Shown: positions 11,160-24,900 of the stretch, in pieces
Layout: each line of letters begins with the position of its first letter
How positions within the stretch are numbered: the stretch's first letter is position 1
Assembly: GCA_019321725.1 (NCBI GenBank)
Contig: CM033124.1
Location: 11,222,001-11,286,000 of the forward strand
Length of the DNA stretch: 64,000 bases
DNA from: Paulownia fortunei
Taxonomy: Eukaryota; Streptophyta; Magnoliopsida; Lamiales; Paulowniaceae
Reading direction: 5' to 3'
Program-made: the position numbers and the translations under genes
Notes under the pieces: generated by a model
Database searches by the model: none
What the model saw: the letters and a program-made list of their open reading frames with translations, nothing else
Told to the model about the DNA's origin: nothing

Positions 11160-14100
11160 ATGAATGTTGATGGGGAAGGAGGTGAAGAAGGTGTGAAAAT
11201 GGAGGAGAAATTTGTGTTTATGTGGGGGTATTTGCCGGGGGCGTTCCCGCAGAGGACGCCTATTTTGTCCCCGGTGGTGGTGCGGCTGCCGCACGGCGGC
11301 AATTCATGGAAGGATGTTTGTGGCGGCGGCTGTGGTTTCGCCATGGCTATTTCGGGTAATTTTGAGCTTAATTTGTGTGTTTTTGTTCTTTCTTTTTTAA
11401 CAAAATTTCATTTTTTCCAGAATTTCTTGGTTGGAGAATCGGCATTGGATTTTCCAGAGAAATTAATGAGTTAATTTTTGCGTCTTTTGGGTAGCACTGG
11501 AAGTGATGTTTTCTTTTTCTTTTTTTTTGGCTGGTCTTTTTGTTCAACTTCTGTTTGAAAGTTCTACTGAACTTTCAATAGCTCCAAGAAACTTATTTTT
11601 ATTTTCTTTTGATATATATTTTTTCACTTTCTTTTTGTGTTACTCTAGGTTTTCTTTTGAATCAGTATGTGCTCAAAAATTTGCATACTGGTGCATTTCT
11701 TCAAGATTTTTTACACTGGTACTGGGTAACGCTTTGCTTGTATTTGCATTTTTCTCCACCAAGGTCCGTGTTCAGCTATTAGGGTTGAATAAATATTTCT
11801 ATTTAGTTACTATGGAGGGGGTTCTGGGAGGTAGCAAAGTTCAATTATATCATAAATGAGTTGTCATTTAATTTTTGGCAATGTGGCTGATCGATGTTTA
11901 ATTTTGAAACCAAAGAAATTCCTCTCTCAAGATGACATTTTTATTGGACTTTGAAACAGCATTCTCAAATATTTATTTTGCTTCTTGAAATAAGTTAATT
12001 GTGCGCCTTATTTAGATTGTAGAGGGAAAACATGAAGAGTTGAGTGATTTATGTTTTATCCTGGATTTCACTTAAGCCTAATTTTGATATACTTGCCAGA
12101 CGCTATCCGTGTTTAAGTTCTCAAATATCTAAATTGCTATTGCCAGACTCTGGGAAGCTCATTACATGGGGATCGACAGATGACTTAGGTCAAAGCTATG
12201 TGACATCTGGGAAGCATGGGGTAATGCAATGTGACATGATTTTCTTAGTTACGAACTTGCTTCTTCAATTTCATTTGCTATAACCTACTTTTTTCACTGA
12301 TATTGTCAAGGAAATGCCAGAGCCTTTTCCACTTCCCAATGAGGCCATAATAGTGAGAGCTGCTGCTGGTTGGGCACACTGCGTTGCTGTAACAGGTACC
12401 CCTGAGATATTAAAGGAGTAGATAACTATTTCAGTTTCCCGTTCTGGGTGGGACAATTAGTTCACCTGTGGTTCTCCTTCTCTTCATCACACAAAAGCAC
12501 ATACAAAGTAGACCTGCAGTTTAAGTGAATTAAAAATAATTTAGTTGACTGGCCTTCTTAGAATCAACGTAGTGTCTTCTATAAGCTTTTCCTTTTTGGA
12601 CATATTGTATCAACAAATGCAGCAACATGCAGTTGAAATTTGGATATCTTCCTCTCCCTAAAGGAAAACGTTTTCAGATTCTGCCATAGCAGTGCATACA
12701 TAAAGGACCTGCACATATAACAATTCTTCTTGCTCATATATTTCTGTTTCATTCTTGAACCAACTCAAGCTTCAATGTTTAAATGCAGCGGGTGGGGAAG
12801 TTTACACTTGGGGATGGAAAGAATGTGTTCCTTCCGGAAAGGTACTTGGGGACCCTTCGACAGGGTTAAGCATGGAGAAGGATGCCTCTGAGAAGCAAAG
12901 CTTATTGTTGACTGAGCAAGGTATTGCTGTCTGGTCTCAGAGCCCATGATTTACCAGGTCTCATGTTCAAGTTACACGGACTAATATGTTGAAGAGTGAT
13001 TCCGTTACAGTGAGCCCTCGTTCTCATGGATCAAGATCTGGTGGCGATAGTAGAGGGGCTGATGAAACTTCTAAGCGGAGACGAGTTTCACCAGCTAGAC
13101 AGGCAGCTGAAAGCTCATCATCCGGTGATGAAACTCTTTCGGCATTCCCTTGTCTGGTAACACTTAACCCAGGTGTAAGGATTACCGCTGTTGCTGCTGG
13201 TGGTCGGCACACATTAGCTTTGTCAGGTAATTCATTGTATTGCTTTGTTTAATTGCAATATGGTGCTTCATGAGCAGCAGAGCTGCTATCTCGTATTTTT
13301 TTTGCCAAAGTTACAGATGTAGGACAGGTGTGGGGTTGGGGCTATGGAGGTGAGGGACAGCTGGGTTTGGGATCACGGATTAGAATGGTTTCCTCTCCTC
13401 ATCCTGTACCCTGCATCGATTCGTCTTTCAACAAGGATCGTGCGATGGGCCTTTCTCGTGGAAACATGGGTTCAGAAGGTCAGGGCTTTAGAGTTCCTGG
13501 AAGTTATGTAAAAGCAATTGCATGTGGAGGCAGACATAGTGCAGTAATTACAGGTATGCTAAATATTGTTTATGCAGACAAGTCAATGTGATAAATGGTC
13601 AACGACTTTCCCTCTTCATTTAGCTATATGTAGAGCCAGTTGGTATATTCATTTACATTCTGTTTGTCAATTACATAATGCACTTTTCGAGAATCTCTTA
13701 ACTGCGATTAAAGATATTTAATATGCCAACATGGTTGTATTGACGTATATTTTTGTTTCAACAGATGCTGGTGCACTACTAACCTTTGGTTGGGGATTGT
13801 ATGGGCAGGTGAGCGGCTCAGCATTATTACTTGGTCTTATTAGTGTTACATTTTCTATTTATGTATACAATAATTACTGTAACACCTGAAGGTCAAAAGA
13901 AAATAGTTGAACTACATGCTGAAGGAAGTCCATGAAGTTAACATTAATGTGATGTTAAATCACAAATTTAAAGAATGATAGCAATGAATTGCATCAGTTC
14001 CTTAATAGAGTTACCTCTTAACTCAGGTCTTCCTGAGAATTTGGAAGGTTTCTCCATCAGAATCTTTTGCACATAGGTGAATTAGATTTCTTGAATTTTT

Positions 14101-17100
14101 CAACAAGAGACTTATGAAAATGCTAAACTTTTGTCCGCTCATTATATTCTTACTATAATATTGTCTTTGGTATCATGATATCTACGGTTTCTGTGAACTG
14201 CAATAGAAATATTCAGATAATTTAGTCTTTGTGAATGCTTATGTCATCTAAATTAGCATTGGCCTTCTAGTCCAAATATTTTCTCACAACAACATCATCG
14301 ATGATATCATGGTTGTTTTCTGTCGGTCGGGTATACTTTGTATTTTTCCTCATTTCTGTTAGGTTCTTTGTTGTATTGCTTCGCTTGAATTTACTATTGG
14401 GCATAGATTCGAGACACTAGGGCCTTGTTCGGTCTTATTTTATGAAATCCATTTCGTGTTATCAGCCACCAAGAAGGTGAAAATGTGTTTGTGTTACCTC
14501 AATTTTTAATGGTTTATCCTTTAAATGTTATGAATATACACACCACCAATTTCATCCTACTTTAAACCCTCTTTCTCATTGCTAGGAACCATGATCCATT
14601 TTCAAGGACCATTCATCCAACTTTTAGTAAATCTAACGCGATCTCTGTTTTCGAACTATCACATCAACCTTTCATTATCAACTAATCAAAGCACATATTC
14701 ATTTTCGTAACAACTGATTAAAGTTTAATTTTCTCACTTCCAATGAACTTCATTTCCAACTTGAACACAATTTTTTTGAAATGAGAACCAACAGGAGCCT
14801 AATCATCACTATGCTTCACTCTTGCAAGTTGAAAACTCAACTTTCATCAAAATTAGCATTTTAAGTCTAACCAAAAGCAGTAAACAACAAACCTCTCTGA
14901 GAGCGCCACAACAGCTCTTACAACCAGGCATCTAGTTGTCACTTTTGATATGGTAGTTGCAATGTACCTGTAAACTGCCCTTTACTGTGAATTTAGTGTC
15001 AAATACAAAGCATGTGCTTTCAGTATTAAGTACTGATGATGTAGTCCACAGTCTACACCAAAATCCCATCTTTGAAATAGAATGCTATCCTTGATGCTTT
15101 CCCACAGTATCCTTGACTTTTGATATGTGTGAGTTTCTGGCTCTGTCTATGTTTATTAGTTTCTGATTATCCAACACTATTCTTGCAATGCTGTTGAAAT
15201 ATTAATTGTGAAGTCCTTCAAATGGAAATATGAGGAATAATTGATTCTGTAGTCTATAACTACTTTAGGGTTTTTGCTGAAGTCAGGACCAAAGTTGGAA
15301 GGGATGCAGTAATAAAGAAAAAATTCTTCATTATTTCAAACATCATCCTTACGTTATTTTTATATTAAAACTCATCCGTTAAGCAAAAACCATGATGATA
15401 TTCTGGGTCAAATGCTGTTCCTGGAGTTGGCCAATACCCAGGTAATTAGGCAAAATTCACTACTATAAATCTATAATGCGTGTGGCCAGAGTTTCTGGAT
15501 ATAATTAAATGTGAAATATATTATTTGTATGTTAATTAATAGTCTAAAAGATGTTCTCTCTTCCAAAAGCTAGAACATGCATCTACATACATATGTATTC
15601 ATGTATGTGCATAATCAGGTGGTTGTGAAGACAAATATATGATCTAGACTTGGTAATAAGTAATAATGGCTGTGGAGGGGCAAAATGAAATTTCAAGAAT
15701 TGAACGTGAACTCAAGCTGTTACCCCCTTGAAATATTTCTTTAGGTATTTAAGCCATGGAAATTCCTCAATTCATAGAATATGAGCCTCTTTGGTCAATA
15801 AAGCTGATAAATCAAATTGATCACTTATTTGGCCAGATAATTCCGCTTCTCAATAGGCAATCCTTGCTTCTAATGTTTTAAATATTCCAACTTTCATAAA
15901 GTTTTACAGTGATGAGAAATCGCTTGAAATGTATCCTTCTTCCACTCCCTTATGAACAAGTTATTTGGGTCCACAACCTCTCCAAGCCAGGAAAGGAAAA
16001 AGAAACAAAAGGACAGCTCATGCCTCAAGAAAAGGAAGTGTGATGGATAGCCAGAAGACTCCTCCATATAGATGCTAAATATTGATTGTGTGATTAAGTG
16101 TTTCCACTGTGTCATATGAGTGAACTCATATGTTGGACAGCATTTATATCTTTTAGCTTACATACGATAAATTTTGGTGATTCAAACAAGGTTTTTCTTT
16201 TCTCTTTTTATTATGTGGTTTCTATGTCTCCTCTCATTATAGTTTCTTTGATGTAATTGATTAAGCACTTGTAAATTAAAAAGGTTTTTCTCTTATTTGA
16301 TGTAGTGTGGTCAAGGAAGTACAGACGATGAGCTAAGTCCTAGTTGTGTATCTTCCTTACTTGGCATCAGGATAGAAGGCGTAGCAGCAGGACTTTGGCA
16401 TACCATCTGCATTTCTGCTGATGGTGATGTTTATGCTTTTGGGGGAAATCAGTTTGGTCAGTTAGGAACTGGTGCTGATCAAGCTGAGGTACATGCCACA
16501 ACTTATCTTTATCTGATACAGGACTTCAGTAGAGGCATATCATGTCATGTAAACTACAGTAATTGAAGTGTTTGGTGCATCATTACACACTGATGAAAAG
16601 ATCTTCTGGATATTTCCTGGGAAATACAATAATGTGTTTGTTGAAATTTCTTCATTAGAACATTTTCTTTTGAAATGACAAATTTTGTTTATGGCTTGAA
16701 GTTTGATTCTGCTCGTGCCTTGTCTTACCCTATATAGGTTTAAATTTGATTCACAACTTCAATAACATTGTCTTTTTGGTTAATTGCAATCAGACTTTGC
16801 CCCGACTCCTAGATGCTCCAAGTCTGGAAAATGTTCATGCAAAAGTTGTATCCTGTGGAGCTCGCCACAGTGCAGTCGTCACAGGTGTGTCAATCTTGGT
16901 GATAAACAAGTATGACTTCTTTAGACTTTTGGATATTTCCCATGGAGCATTATTTTCATTGCTTTCTTTAAGGAGGAATAGAAGTTTCAGGAATTGCAGT
17001 AGAATTTAAGAGCCGTAAGGCATTTTAGCAGCAATATAGGAAGTAAGTGAAAAGTGTTGTTGATTATTTATCTCGTAATCCTGATATTACCAGTGAATGG

Positions 17101-18101
17101 TAACCATGTTTATAGATTTTTCATGATGAAAACTTCGGACGAAATGGAAGCCTTCCCTTCTTCAGGAGACCATGAGCATGTATGAGGATTATTACTTGGT
17201 AGCATAAAATGATGCCAGATTGAACATGATAATGCTCTATAAAACCAACAATTGAAACTCATTCTCAAACAGTAGACCCTTTTTTTCTGACAGTGCCTAA
17301 ATCCTACTTTCTGAATTTCAGAAACAAATAAAGAATTAAGTAGTAAACATCAGAGAGAATTAACCATGAGGCTAGTGCGACTAACCTATTGTTGATCACA
17401 ATGAAGAGATTGTAAAAGAAAATTATCATTTTGTTGTGCGCGCACAGAATTTAATGACATGTGATCTTCTAGAAGCACAAGTAAGAGGATAATAGAGTCC
17501 AGAAGGAAATTGTTAAAAGGGCTTGCCGTAATTTGGTTTTATATCAAAATGAAGTTGCAATATGTGATATGCATGCATTGGAAATATATGTTAATTTTTC
17601 CACTGGTAAAGTAACTTTTCAGTTGGTAACTTTTGCTTATTTTCATTATATAGATTAGGTTCAGTTCTTATTGATCGAGCCTTTTCACTTAACTAACTGC
17701 TTTTATTCTTTTTATTAAAGAGGATGGAAAAACATTCTGCTGGGGATGGAACAAGTATGGACAGGTATACTGTATATTCTAAAACTTATGGAGCAGCTTA
17801 TGTTGATAAGAGATCTATACATGCATTACATATATATATATGTATATATATGTCTGTATGTATGTCTGTTTCGCAAAGTATGCTTTCCATGTATCTGAAG
17901 TAGTTTAGATTGTCTGATTGGGTATATTGATAATGTTTCTGTGATTATACATTGATGACTAATTTTTCCATGAGCCAGCTTGGTTTGGGTGATGTGATTG
18001 ATCGGAATATGCCTTCTCACGTTTCAATTGATGGATACGTAGCAAGAAATGTGGCATGCGGCTGGTGGCACACTCTTCTGCTGGCTGAATCACCAACTTG
18101 A
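11160..18101 (+). CDS. RCC1-repeat (regulator of chromosome condensation) family protein, 11 exons, 474 aa
   Basis: Predicted beta-propeller of RCC1 repeats; plant members act in diverse signalling or nuclear roles, and the specific substrate is unknown. Exons: 11160-11355, 12147-12220, 12311-12395, 12789-12920, 13011-13226, 13317-13553, 13765-13808, 16306-16488, 16794-16884, 17721-17764, 17979-18101. All introns are GT-AG and phases join to 1425 nt without a stop. Repeat signatures visible in order include CGFAMAIS, GWAHCVAV with YTWGWK, GGRHTLAL with VWGWGYGGEGQLGLG, GGRHSAVIT with LTFGWGLYGQ, GLWHTICIS with YAFGGNQFGQLG, and GARHSAVVT with FCWGWNKYGQLGLG. A low-complexity insert at about 163-200 contains SKRRRV (183-188), a likely nuclear localisation signal. 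The start chosen is the first ATG after the GC-rich promoter. It is not UVR8 itself: the typical GWRWH repeats are absent. Intron 7 (2.5 kb) carries a MITE. Confidence 0.9.
14420..14799. mobile_element. Tourist/PIF-like MITE in intron 7 of the RCC1-repeat gene
   Basis: The left end begins GGGCCTTGTTCGGTCTTATT. The right end, read on the opposite strand, begins GGCTCCTGTTGGTTCTCATT, so the ends form an imperfect terminal inverted repeat of about 20 bp or more. GGGCCTTGTT-type ends are typical of PIF/Harbinger-derived MITEs. TA flanks both ends (cTA before, TAa after), compatible with a decayed 3-bp TWA duplication. It is 380 bp with no coding capacity, and sits well away from the splice sites. 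Confidence 0.65.
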
Positions 18102-21100
18102 ACACCTTCCTCCTGATTGCTTGGGCACAATTTTGTTAGGTTAGAAGTGACTATTTTATTGGCATTAACACATGTCTTAAGTTATATGTATATGCAAGTA
18201 CGGTTGCTTGTATACATATATCCATGTAGTCATTCTTTAGCGGTCGAGGCCTATGACTTGGTTATCTATTGACAAACTGAGTCGATAAATTCGTCTGCTG
18301 TGGTGGCAATTGTTAGCACTATTATGTGCATTGTACATTCTTATTGATTATTGTTATGCTCTCTTATAGAATAATGTCTTGCAGTGTTAAAACTTCATCT
18401 TAAGGTTTCAGAAATGATGCATTTTTGGTATGCATTTCAACTTTTGCATTGATGTTTGGCATGGAAACACGTGGAACTTTTTGTTTCAATGACATTTAGT
18501 TCTCTCTTATATTTGTTGTTGATCCCTCCACTCCAATCCCCTCTATGCTCAGAGAAATTCTAGTCGGTATAAATTATGTAGTGAGTGAATTATATTTGTC
18601 CGCAAAAGTTTTCCAGTAATATATATATATATATACATATATATACATTTGTTTGTCTCTCTTTTATCTCTCTGTGTCTGTGTTTATCTCTTTATTGAAC
18701 TGATTGATTTGCCTTGGATAAGCCAGAATTATTTATTTATTCAGATTAACTTTAATTTTTCAATTTGACTTTCTAAAATGAAGAAGCAACCGTAGAGACA
18801 AGTATAAATATATGAATGGAATCAAATCATTCAACAAATATATAATAGCGGAAAATATGGACACTTCTTAAACTGCTGTAGATATGCGATCTGTATTTCA
18901 ACGTTTTTTGTTCTTTTTGTATGATCGTGAAAATCAAATTAAATATAAATTATTCGCAAAAGAAGACTTTAGGGGGCATCTTCTAGGAGGAGCCTCCAAG
19001 TCAATGAGAGTTTGGTCAATTCTCACTAGTTATTTTATCAAGAATATCTGGCATTTGGTATGCCATAGGATACGTGAAAAACATTTTCAAAGAATAATCT
19101 AAAAAGTTACTTAAAACCATTTTCAAAGTTTATAGATTTTTCTATTATAAAATCATGTGCTAAAGCCTTTCATTGTAAGTAATCCTTTATCGAAACTCAT
19201 CACGAACATTATCATGCTTAGAATTTTGGGTTTAAGTGAGTAAAGTACTAAAAAAATTTTACTTGGGTCAAAAATAGTTATGTGAATTATTTATAATTTT
19301 TTTTATATTTTGTTAGTCTTGTCGTGATATTCAATTATATTATAAAAAAATAGGAATTAAGACTTATCTTATGTTTATTAATTTAAAGTATTTTTTTTTT
19401 GTGCGTGACACTAGATTTTATTTTATTATGTCATCCATTTATTTAAATTTATGAGTGATAAAATTATTAGATAAAATAACGTAATTTAAAAAGGGGGGGG
19501 GAAATGGGGAGAGGGAGAGGGAGAGATGGAGTGTGATTTCGTGTTATAATTATGAGTATATTGTAAAAATTAAATTAAATAATTAATCAGATCAACTTTG
19601 TGTTATGATAATAATATATTTACTGACATGGTGTGTGTTTATTTACTTATGATATGATTAGGTGGAAAGTGAATTTATACTTTTATGACAATTGATTAGT
19701 TGTAGTTAATAATGTAATAATAAATTTCGAATTACACATAAATTATAGGGATATTATTTCTCATAATTAAAAGAGTTACTTATGGCTGGTAACGTGCCAT
19801 AGTCTCATTCTGCTTGTTGACAGGTTGAAACTGTGGACTGCTACTATTTTCAATTGTTTGTTAGGATCTAAAAAAATCGACCTATGCAAATCAACGAGTA
19901 TCCAATATTTTTCCACTTGTAATATATTTCTTTTTTAAAGTAGTAAAATTAGATGGTAATGATTTGAAATATGAACAGTAATTAATTGTTGATAATAATT
20001 GTAACAAGGTTGATTAATTATATTGTGTAAATAATTACAACGACGATATTTAAATATAAAAATCATATAATGATATTTATTTATTAATTGTCTAATTATT
20101 ATTATTGAGTGGTCAATTTAACTAAATGAGTATCGAATAACTTAATCGATTAATTTTTGAAAAATATGCCAACAGAACAAATTGGTAGAATGTAAAAGTT
20201 GCACAACATTATCATTGTCAAAAATATTAATATAATTAATTAATTAAAAGATTACATAATTTGAAATGCAGACAAGGGTGCATGATTTTTAGTACAACTA
20301 ATTAATCAACAAACAATAATTAATTAGATACTACGGCCACAATATTTTCAAAATACCATATAACTTTAATGCTTGCTATCTTATTAAGTATACCACATCA
20401 TTTATTTTTGACTTATTTTGCCCTCATTTAATTTCCTTTTCGTTTTCAATATTTTTTTCTTGAATTCTAGATGACTTTAGACATATGTAATGTACAAACA
20501 TTAAGAAAGGCGCATGTAATTTCAAAACTATGGGAGAAGAGTTGGTAGTTATATAGTCAACGCCAAGGGAAGCATCATTTTATTCCTTTTCTTTTGATCA
20601 CATCCTATCAAATACCACGTTTTATTTAAATTTTTGTAATATAATTCTTAGTCAATCTCATAATTCACGGATTCTCTAGGTTCAAACAGCATAATAATCT
20701 CATGAAACTTCCAATTTCATATTCTGCCAAATTCCGAGAGGCTTTTGACTTGAAAAATGAATTAAGTGATTCGATAACAAACATACAAATCAAACTTAAT
20801 ATTTAATTAATTAAAAATATAATAAAATATATACAAAAATAGTAATTTATTTAAATTTGAATTATTTTGAGCTCAATTAAAATCATTCAAACTTAATTTA
20901 TTTAACAATTAAATCTAGCATAATTATAATTTTAAATTTAACAAAAAATCCAAACTAAACTTAAATAATTATTTCAATTTGACTTGATTAATTTACATCT
21001 TGATATCCAACTCTCGTCTTTCTTCGACGAGTCAAGGTTGCTTGTTAGTAAACGTTATTCACCTACGACCTCATTGGCTATAAAGTATGAGTCATTTAGA

Positions 21101-21969
21101 GGAGAAATTGATAACCAATCAATATCCTATATTTTTTTTTTAAAAATAAATACTGTCTTTCCTCCTTTCAAGTAATATTCATGCTCACTCATTGTATTAT
21201 ATATCGGGTACTTGAAAGATGAATAAGTATATAATTTTTTATGAAATGAGGTACTTGTTCATCATCTACATACTTAAAATATTGAAGCCTTTGATAAACT
21301 GTAATTGATAAATCAATTCTTTTCAAAATAAATTTATTTTTTTAATTTTAATCATCGCTACTTTCTTCGTTTTAAAATTAAAAATTTAGTTTGACCTAAT
21401 AATAAATTTTACATAAAATTTAAAAAAATATATGTACAATTACCATTAAAAGTAGTATTTGAGATTTAATTGTGTCATATTATAATTTTGATTAAGATGA
21501 TAGTTTAAAAAAAAAAACAAATTAAAAAATATAAAAAATTTAGGAAAAGAGTATTATACTTAAATAAATTCTTCTAAAATAGACATTCCAAAACTTAAAT
21601 AGAGTCATTCTAACTTGTTTCCGACTTGATTGACAGCTGTATTGGAGACCACGTCAACACTATTTTTCACATTTATTTACCTTGTTTGGGAAAGAAAAAA
21701 AGTAGAAATAATACGTGAACCAATTTGCCATTTAACTGAAATATATCAAAAAGAGAACCTGCCACAATTATGATTCAATAATTTCTCACCCACCCAACCC
21801 AACATCATATTCAACTCCGAAATTTCAAACGTTTGACCAAAAAAATCATTAACATTAAAGAAAAGGAATTATCAAATCACATGGAGAAAATCCTGTTTTT
21901 CCCACCAAACATCACCTTCAACCCCACTTCAATTTCAACTCCACAAACTCATCCATCACCACCAGCATC
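18102..21969. other. 3' flank of the RCC1-repeat gene and intergenic DNA up to the WAKL gene
   Basis: The first few hundred bases are probably the RCC1-gene 3' UTR. Then come a (TA)n run near 18620-18650, a poly-G run at about 19492-19501 followed by GGGAGA repeats, and long AT-rich DNA. One inverted copy of the dispersed repeat lies at 20770-20990. Close to the WAKL gene there is a W-box core TTGACC at 21833-21838, the WRKY-factor site common in defence-related receptor-kinase promoters. No other gene was seen. Confidence 0.55.
20770..20990 (-). repeat. AT-rich dispersed repeat family, copy 3 (inverted)
   Basis: Reverse-complemented, it reads tttaaaattataat, tagatttaattgtt, aattaagtttgaat, tttttgtatatattttat and then a poly-AT tail. 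This is the same order of blocks as copy 4 at 36580-36730, in inverted orientation. Confidence 0.5.
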
Positions 21970-24900
21970 ATGGCCAAACCACTCCTCTTCGCGGCGTTGC
22001 TACTAACATACGCCGTTTGCGCACTCTCCCTCCCTCCCTGCCCCCTTGCGGCTCCACCTCCGTCCCCTACCCCCTCAGCACCGCCCCAAACTGCGGCGAT
22101 CAGTCGTACAAAATCCGCTGCGCCGCCGGCACACTGCTGTTCGACTCCTCCAACAACACCTACCCAATCACCTCCATTTCCCCCTCCATCCAACGGCTCA
22201 CCGTCGCTCCCTCATCCTTCCTCCCCAACACCTGCATCGCCGCCGATCTCCCCACCAACGGTCTCCAGCTCGACCCCTCCGCGCCCTTCAACATCACCAG
22301 CAGCAACACCATATTCTACCTCAACTGCTCCGACTACATTCTCAACTCCCCTCTAAACTGCACTTCCAGCAGCCTCTGCCACGTGTACAGTAACGCGACC
22401 AGCTCTGCGAGCGAGTGCCGGGACGTGCCGTGCTGCGCGTTTCGTGCCGGGGGGTCGACGACGTCGTACAGGATACGGGTGAGGGAGTCTGGGTGCCGGG
22501 CGTACAGGAGTTTTGTAAATTTGGATCCCGAGCTGCCCGTTAGCGGGTGGCCGCAGCCCGGCGTGGAGTTGCTGTGGGTTTTGCCCCCGGAGCCCACGTG
22601 TGGAGGGCAGGGGGATTGTGGGTCGGGTTCTACTTGTAGGCCAGACCCGAACTCGAATGGTGGGGTTAATAGGTGCTTTTGCAATTCAGGGTTGCATTGG
22701 GACCCTGTTGCTGGAGTCTGCGCTAAAGGTCAGTTTTCTCAACTTTGTTTTACGTGTGAATACCATAGTAGTTTGGAATTGTTTCCCCTTTGTATGTTGT
22801 TGGAAAATATTTGGAACAGTTAAAGTCTATGATTCAGAGTACATAATGTACAAGTATCATAGCAGGCTGAAATTTTTTCCAGAATAACTTGTACTTCTCT
22901 GTCAGATCATACAAATTCCCTCTCTTTATGAAGAGTTATTGAAGTTATAACCATTGGAACAACTAATCTAATACTCCCTTCTGCATTTTTTGAGGATCTA
23001 ATTTGACCGGAGTTTTTAGATGAATATGGAAATACAACTATATTACTAGTAATTGTATTTTTAGATAAATATGCTGCCTGTGATTGTTTTCGTTATACAA
23101 GATATTTTCTCAACTGTGGTCATCCTGATATGCAGAGTGCCAAGATCCAGATGGTTGTGGCAATGACCGAACTGCACTTATAGCAGGTATTTACTGTTAA
23201 CTTCTTGGCTGGCTATCCTTATCCCTTTTTTTTGGGTTTTGTTACAGTCAATAGTTCAGACAAGGTTTGGTCACCAAATTAATGGTTTTTCATCTTTTGT
23301 TGGTTTTGTTGACCATAAATGAGATTCATTATTGGGCTAGACCAAGACTTTTGATTTTTGTCTTTGATCTCATAGTTAGCTGGACACAGTTTTCCATCAT
23401 ATTCAAGAATATTGGAAGTTTAAGGGTGGTTTCAGATATGGTGTAAAAAATGTTTCTATGACCCAGAGTAATTTGCAGTGTTGCCTTGTTAAATGGGTAA
23501 CTAGGGGAAATAATGGAGAATTCTAACAAATTAAATGGTGAGAATCACAGTGAGAATCATACCATATTATTAATGAGATTCGTTTGTTTTCATGTGGCCT
23601 GATATTCAATTTTCAATGAAAACACATGATATAAAACTCACTAGCACAACATAGTGTGCGTTACGGTGAGATATTTTTCTTTGGCCCGGTTGACTTCGAA
23701 GACTTTGGCATTTATCACCTTATCTAGATGTCTAGGGATAATGACAACTGTGTGAGTCAAAAGTCAATAAAAACGGAAAGTCTAAAATTTTCATTACACC
23801 AGTTTAATTTTTCTTGACATGGATCAGAACATGAATTTTTTTTATTTTTTTTCCTTTTTCAAGGATAAGCTTCTATGTAGAAGTTTTTAGCCCATAGTCT
23901 TTTCATTTTTTTACTTAGTTTTAGGGGAAAAAATTGATTGCAATAGATGTGCTTGGAAGGGATAAGATAAACAAGCAATATTCAACACAAAAAAGTGAAA
24001 GTAGCAATGAAGTGTTAGCCAATTATAGATGGCATTTTCCTTTTATGACTGCTATCTAAAGGAAGTCAAGGTGATTTCATCAATATTGCCGGTTGTCACT
24101 TCATTATGATCTGGATATTTGTAAAAGAAGAAGATGGCTCCTGAAATTTTATAGCAAGTTCATGAAAATTAATATAATGAAAAAGTGTTTACCTATCTTT
24201 ATTTTTATTTTTTATTTTTTTTTTCTTCTATATCTTCATCTTTTCAGCATGTAACTAATCCCTCAATTTGATTTTCATAATCATCTACTTATTTATTAGA
24301 GATTACAGTTTTTAATGCTTTATTGGATAGCTCAAGAAGAGGGACAGTGTACTTCCAATTGTTAATTTGTTGCTCAGCCCACTGTTGTGATCAATATATG
24401 CAGGTTTAAGTGTAGGCCTTGGTGTGGCAATCATAGCAGCATTAATAGGATTTTTAGTCTACAAGCACCATCGGCGCATCAAGGAAGAGCAAGAACGCCT
24501 TACTCGAGAGCGTGAAGAGATCCTCAATGCTGGTGGTGGAAAATCTGCAAAAATCTTCACTGGGAAAGAAATAAAGAAGGCAACAAATAACTTCGCCAGG
24601 GAACGCCTTCTTGGCGCTGGGGGTTATGGCGAAGTGTACAAAGGCATTCTTGAAGATGGAACCGTGGTTGCAGTCAAATGTGCCAAGCTAGGCAACACCA
24701 AAGGCACTGACCAAGTTCTGAATGAGGTCCGAATACTTTGTCAAGTCAACCACAAGAGCCTTGTTCGTATCCTTGGCTGTTGTGTTGAGCTTGAACAACC
24801 ATTGCTGGTTTATGAGTATATTCCAAATGGAACTCTCTTAGATCATTTACAAGGTGGCAACAGGGGACTTCTTTCTTGGAAGCATAGGCTTAGCATTGCC

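Noticed and set aside
12921..12949. Reading exon 4 of the RCC1-repeat gene through to the stop at 12947
   Set aside because: A 90-bp GT-AG intron (12921-13010) joins CAA|G to TGAGCCC in phase and continues with a family-like VSPRS segment; reading through truncates the propeller.
22017..22823. Treating the WAKL ectodomain frame as a separate 268-codon gene
   Set aside because: It has no ATG, continues past a good splice donor at 22729, and its content matches the ectodomain of the kinase downstream.
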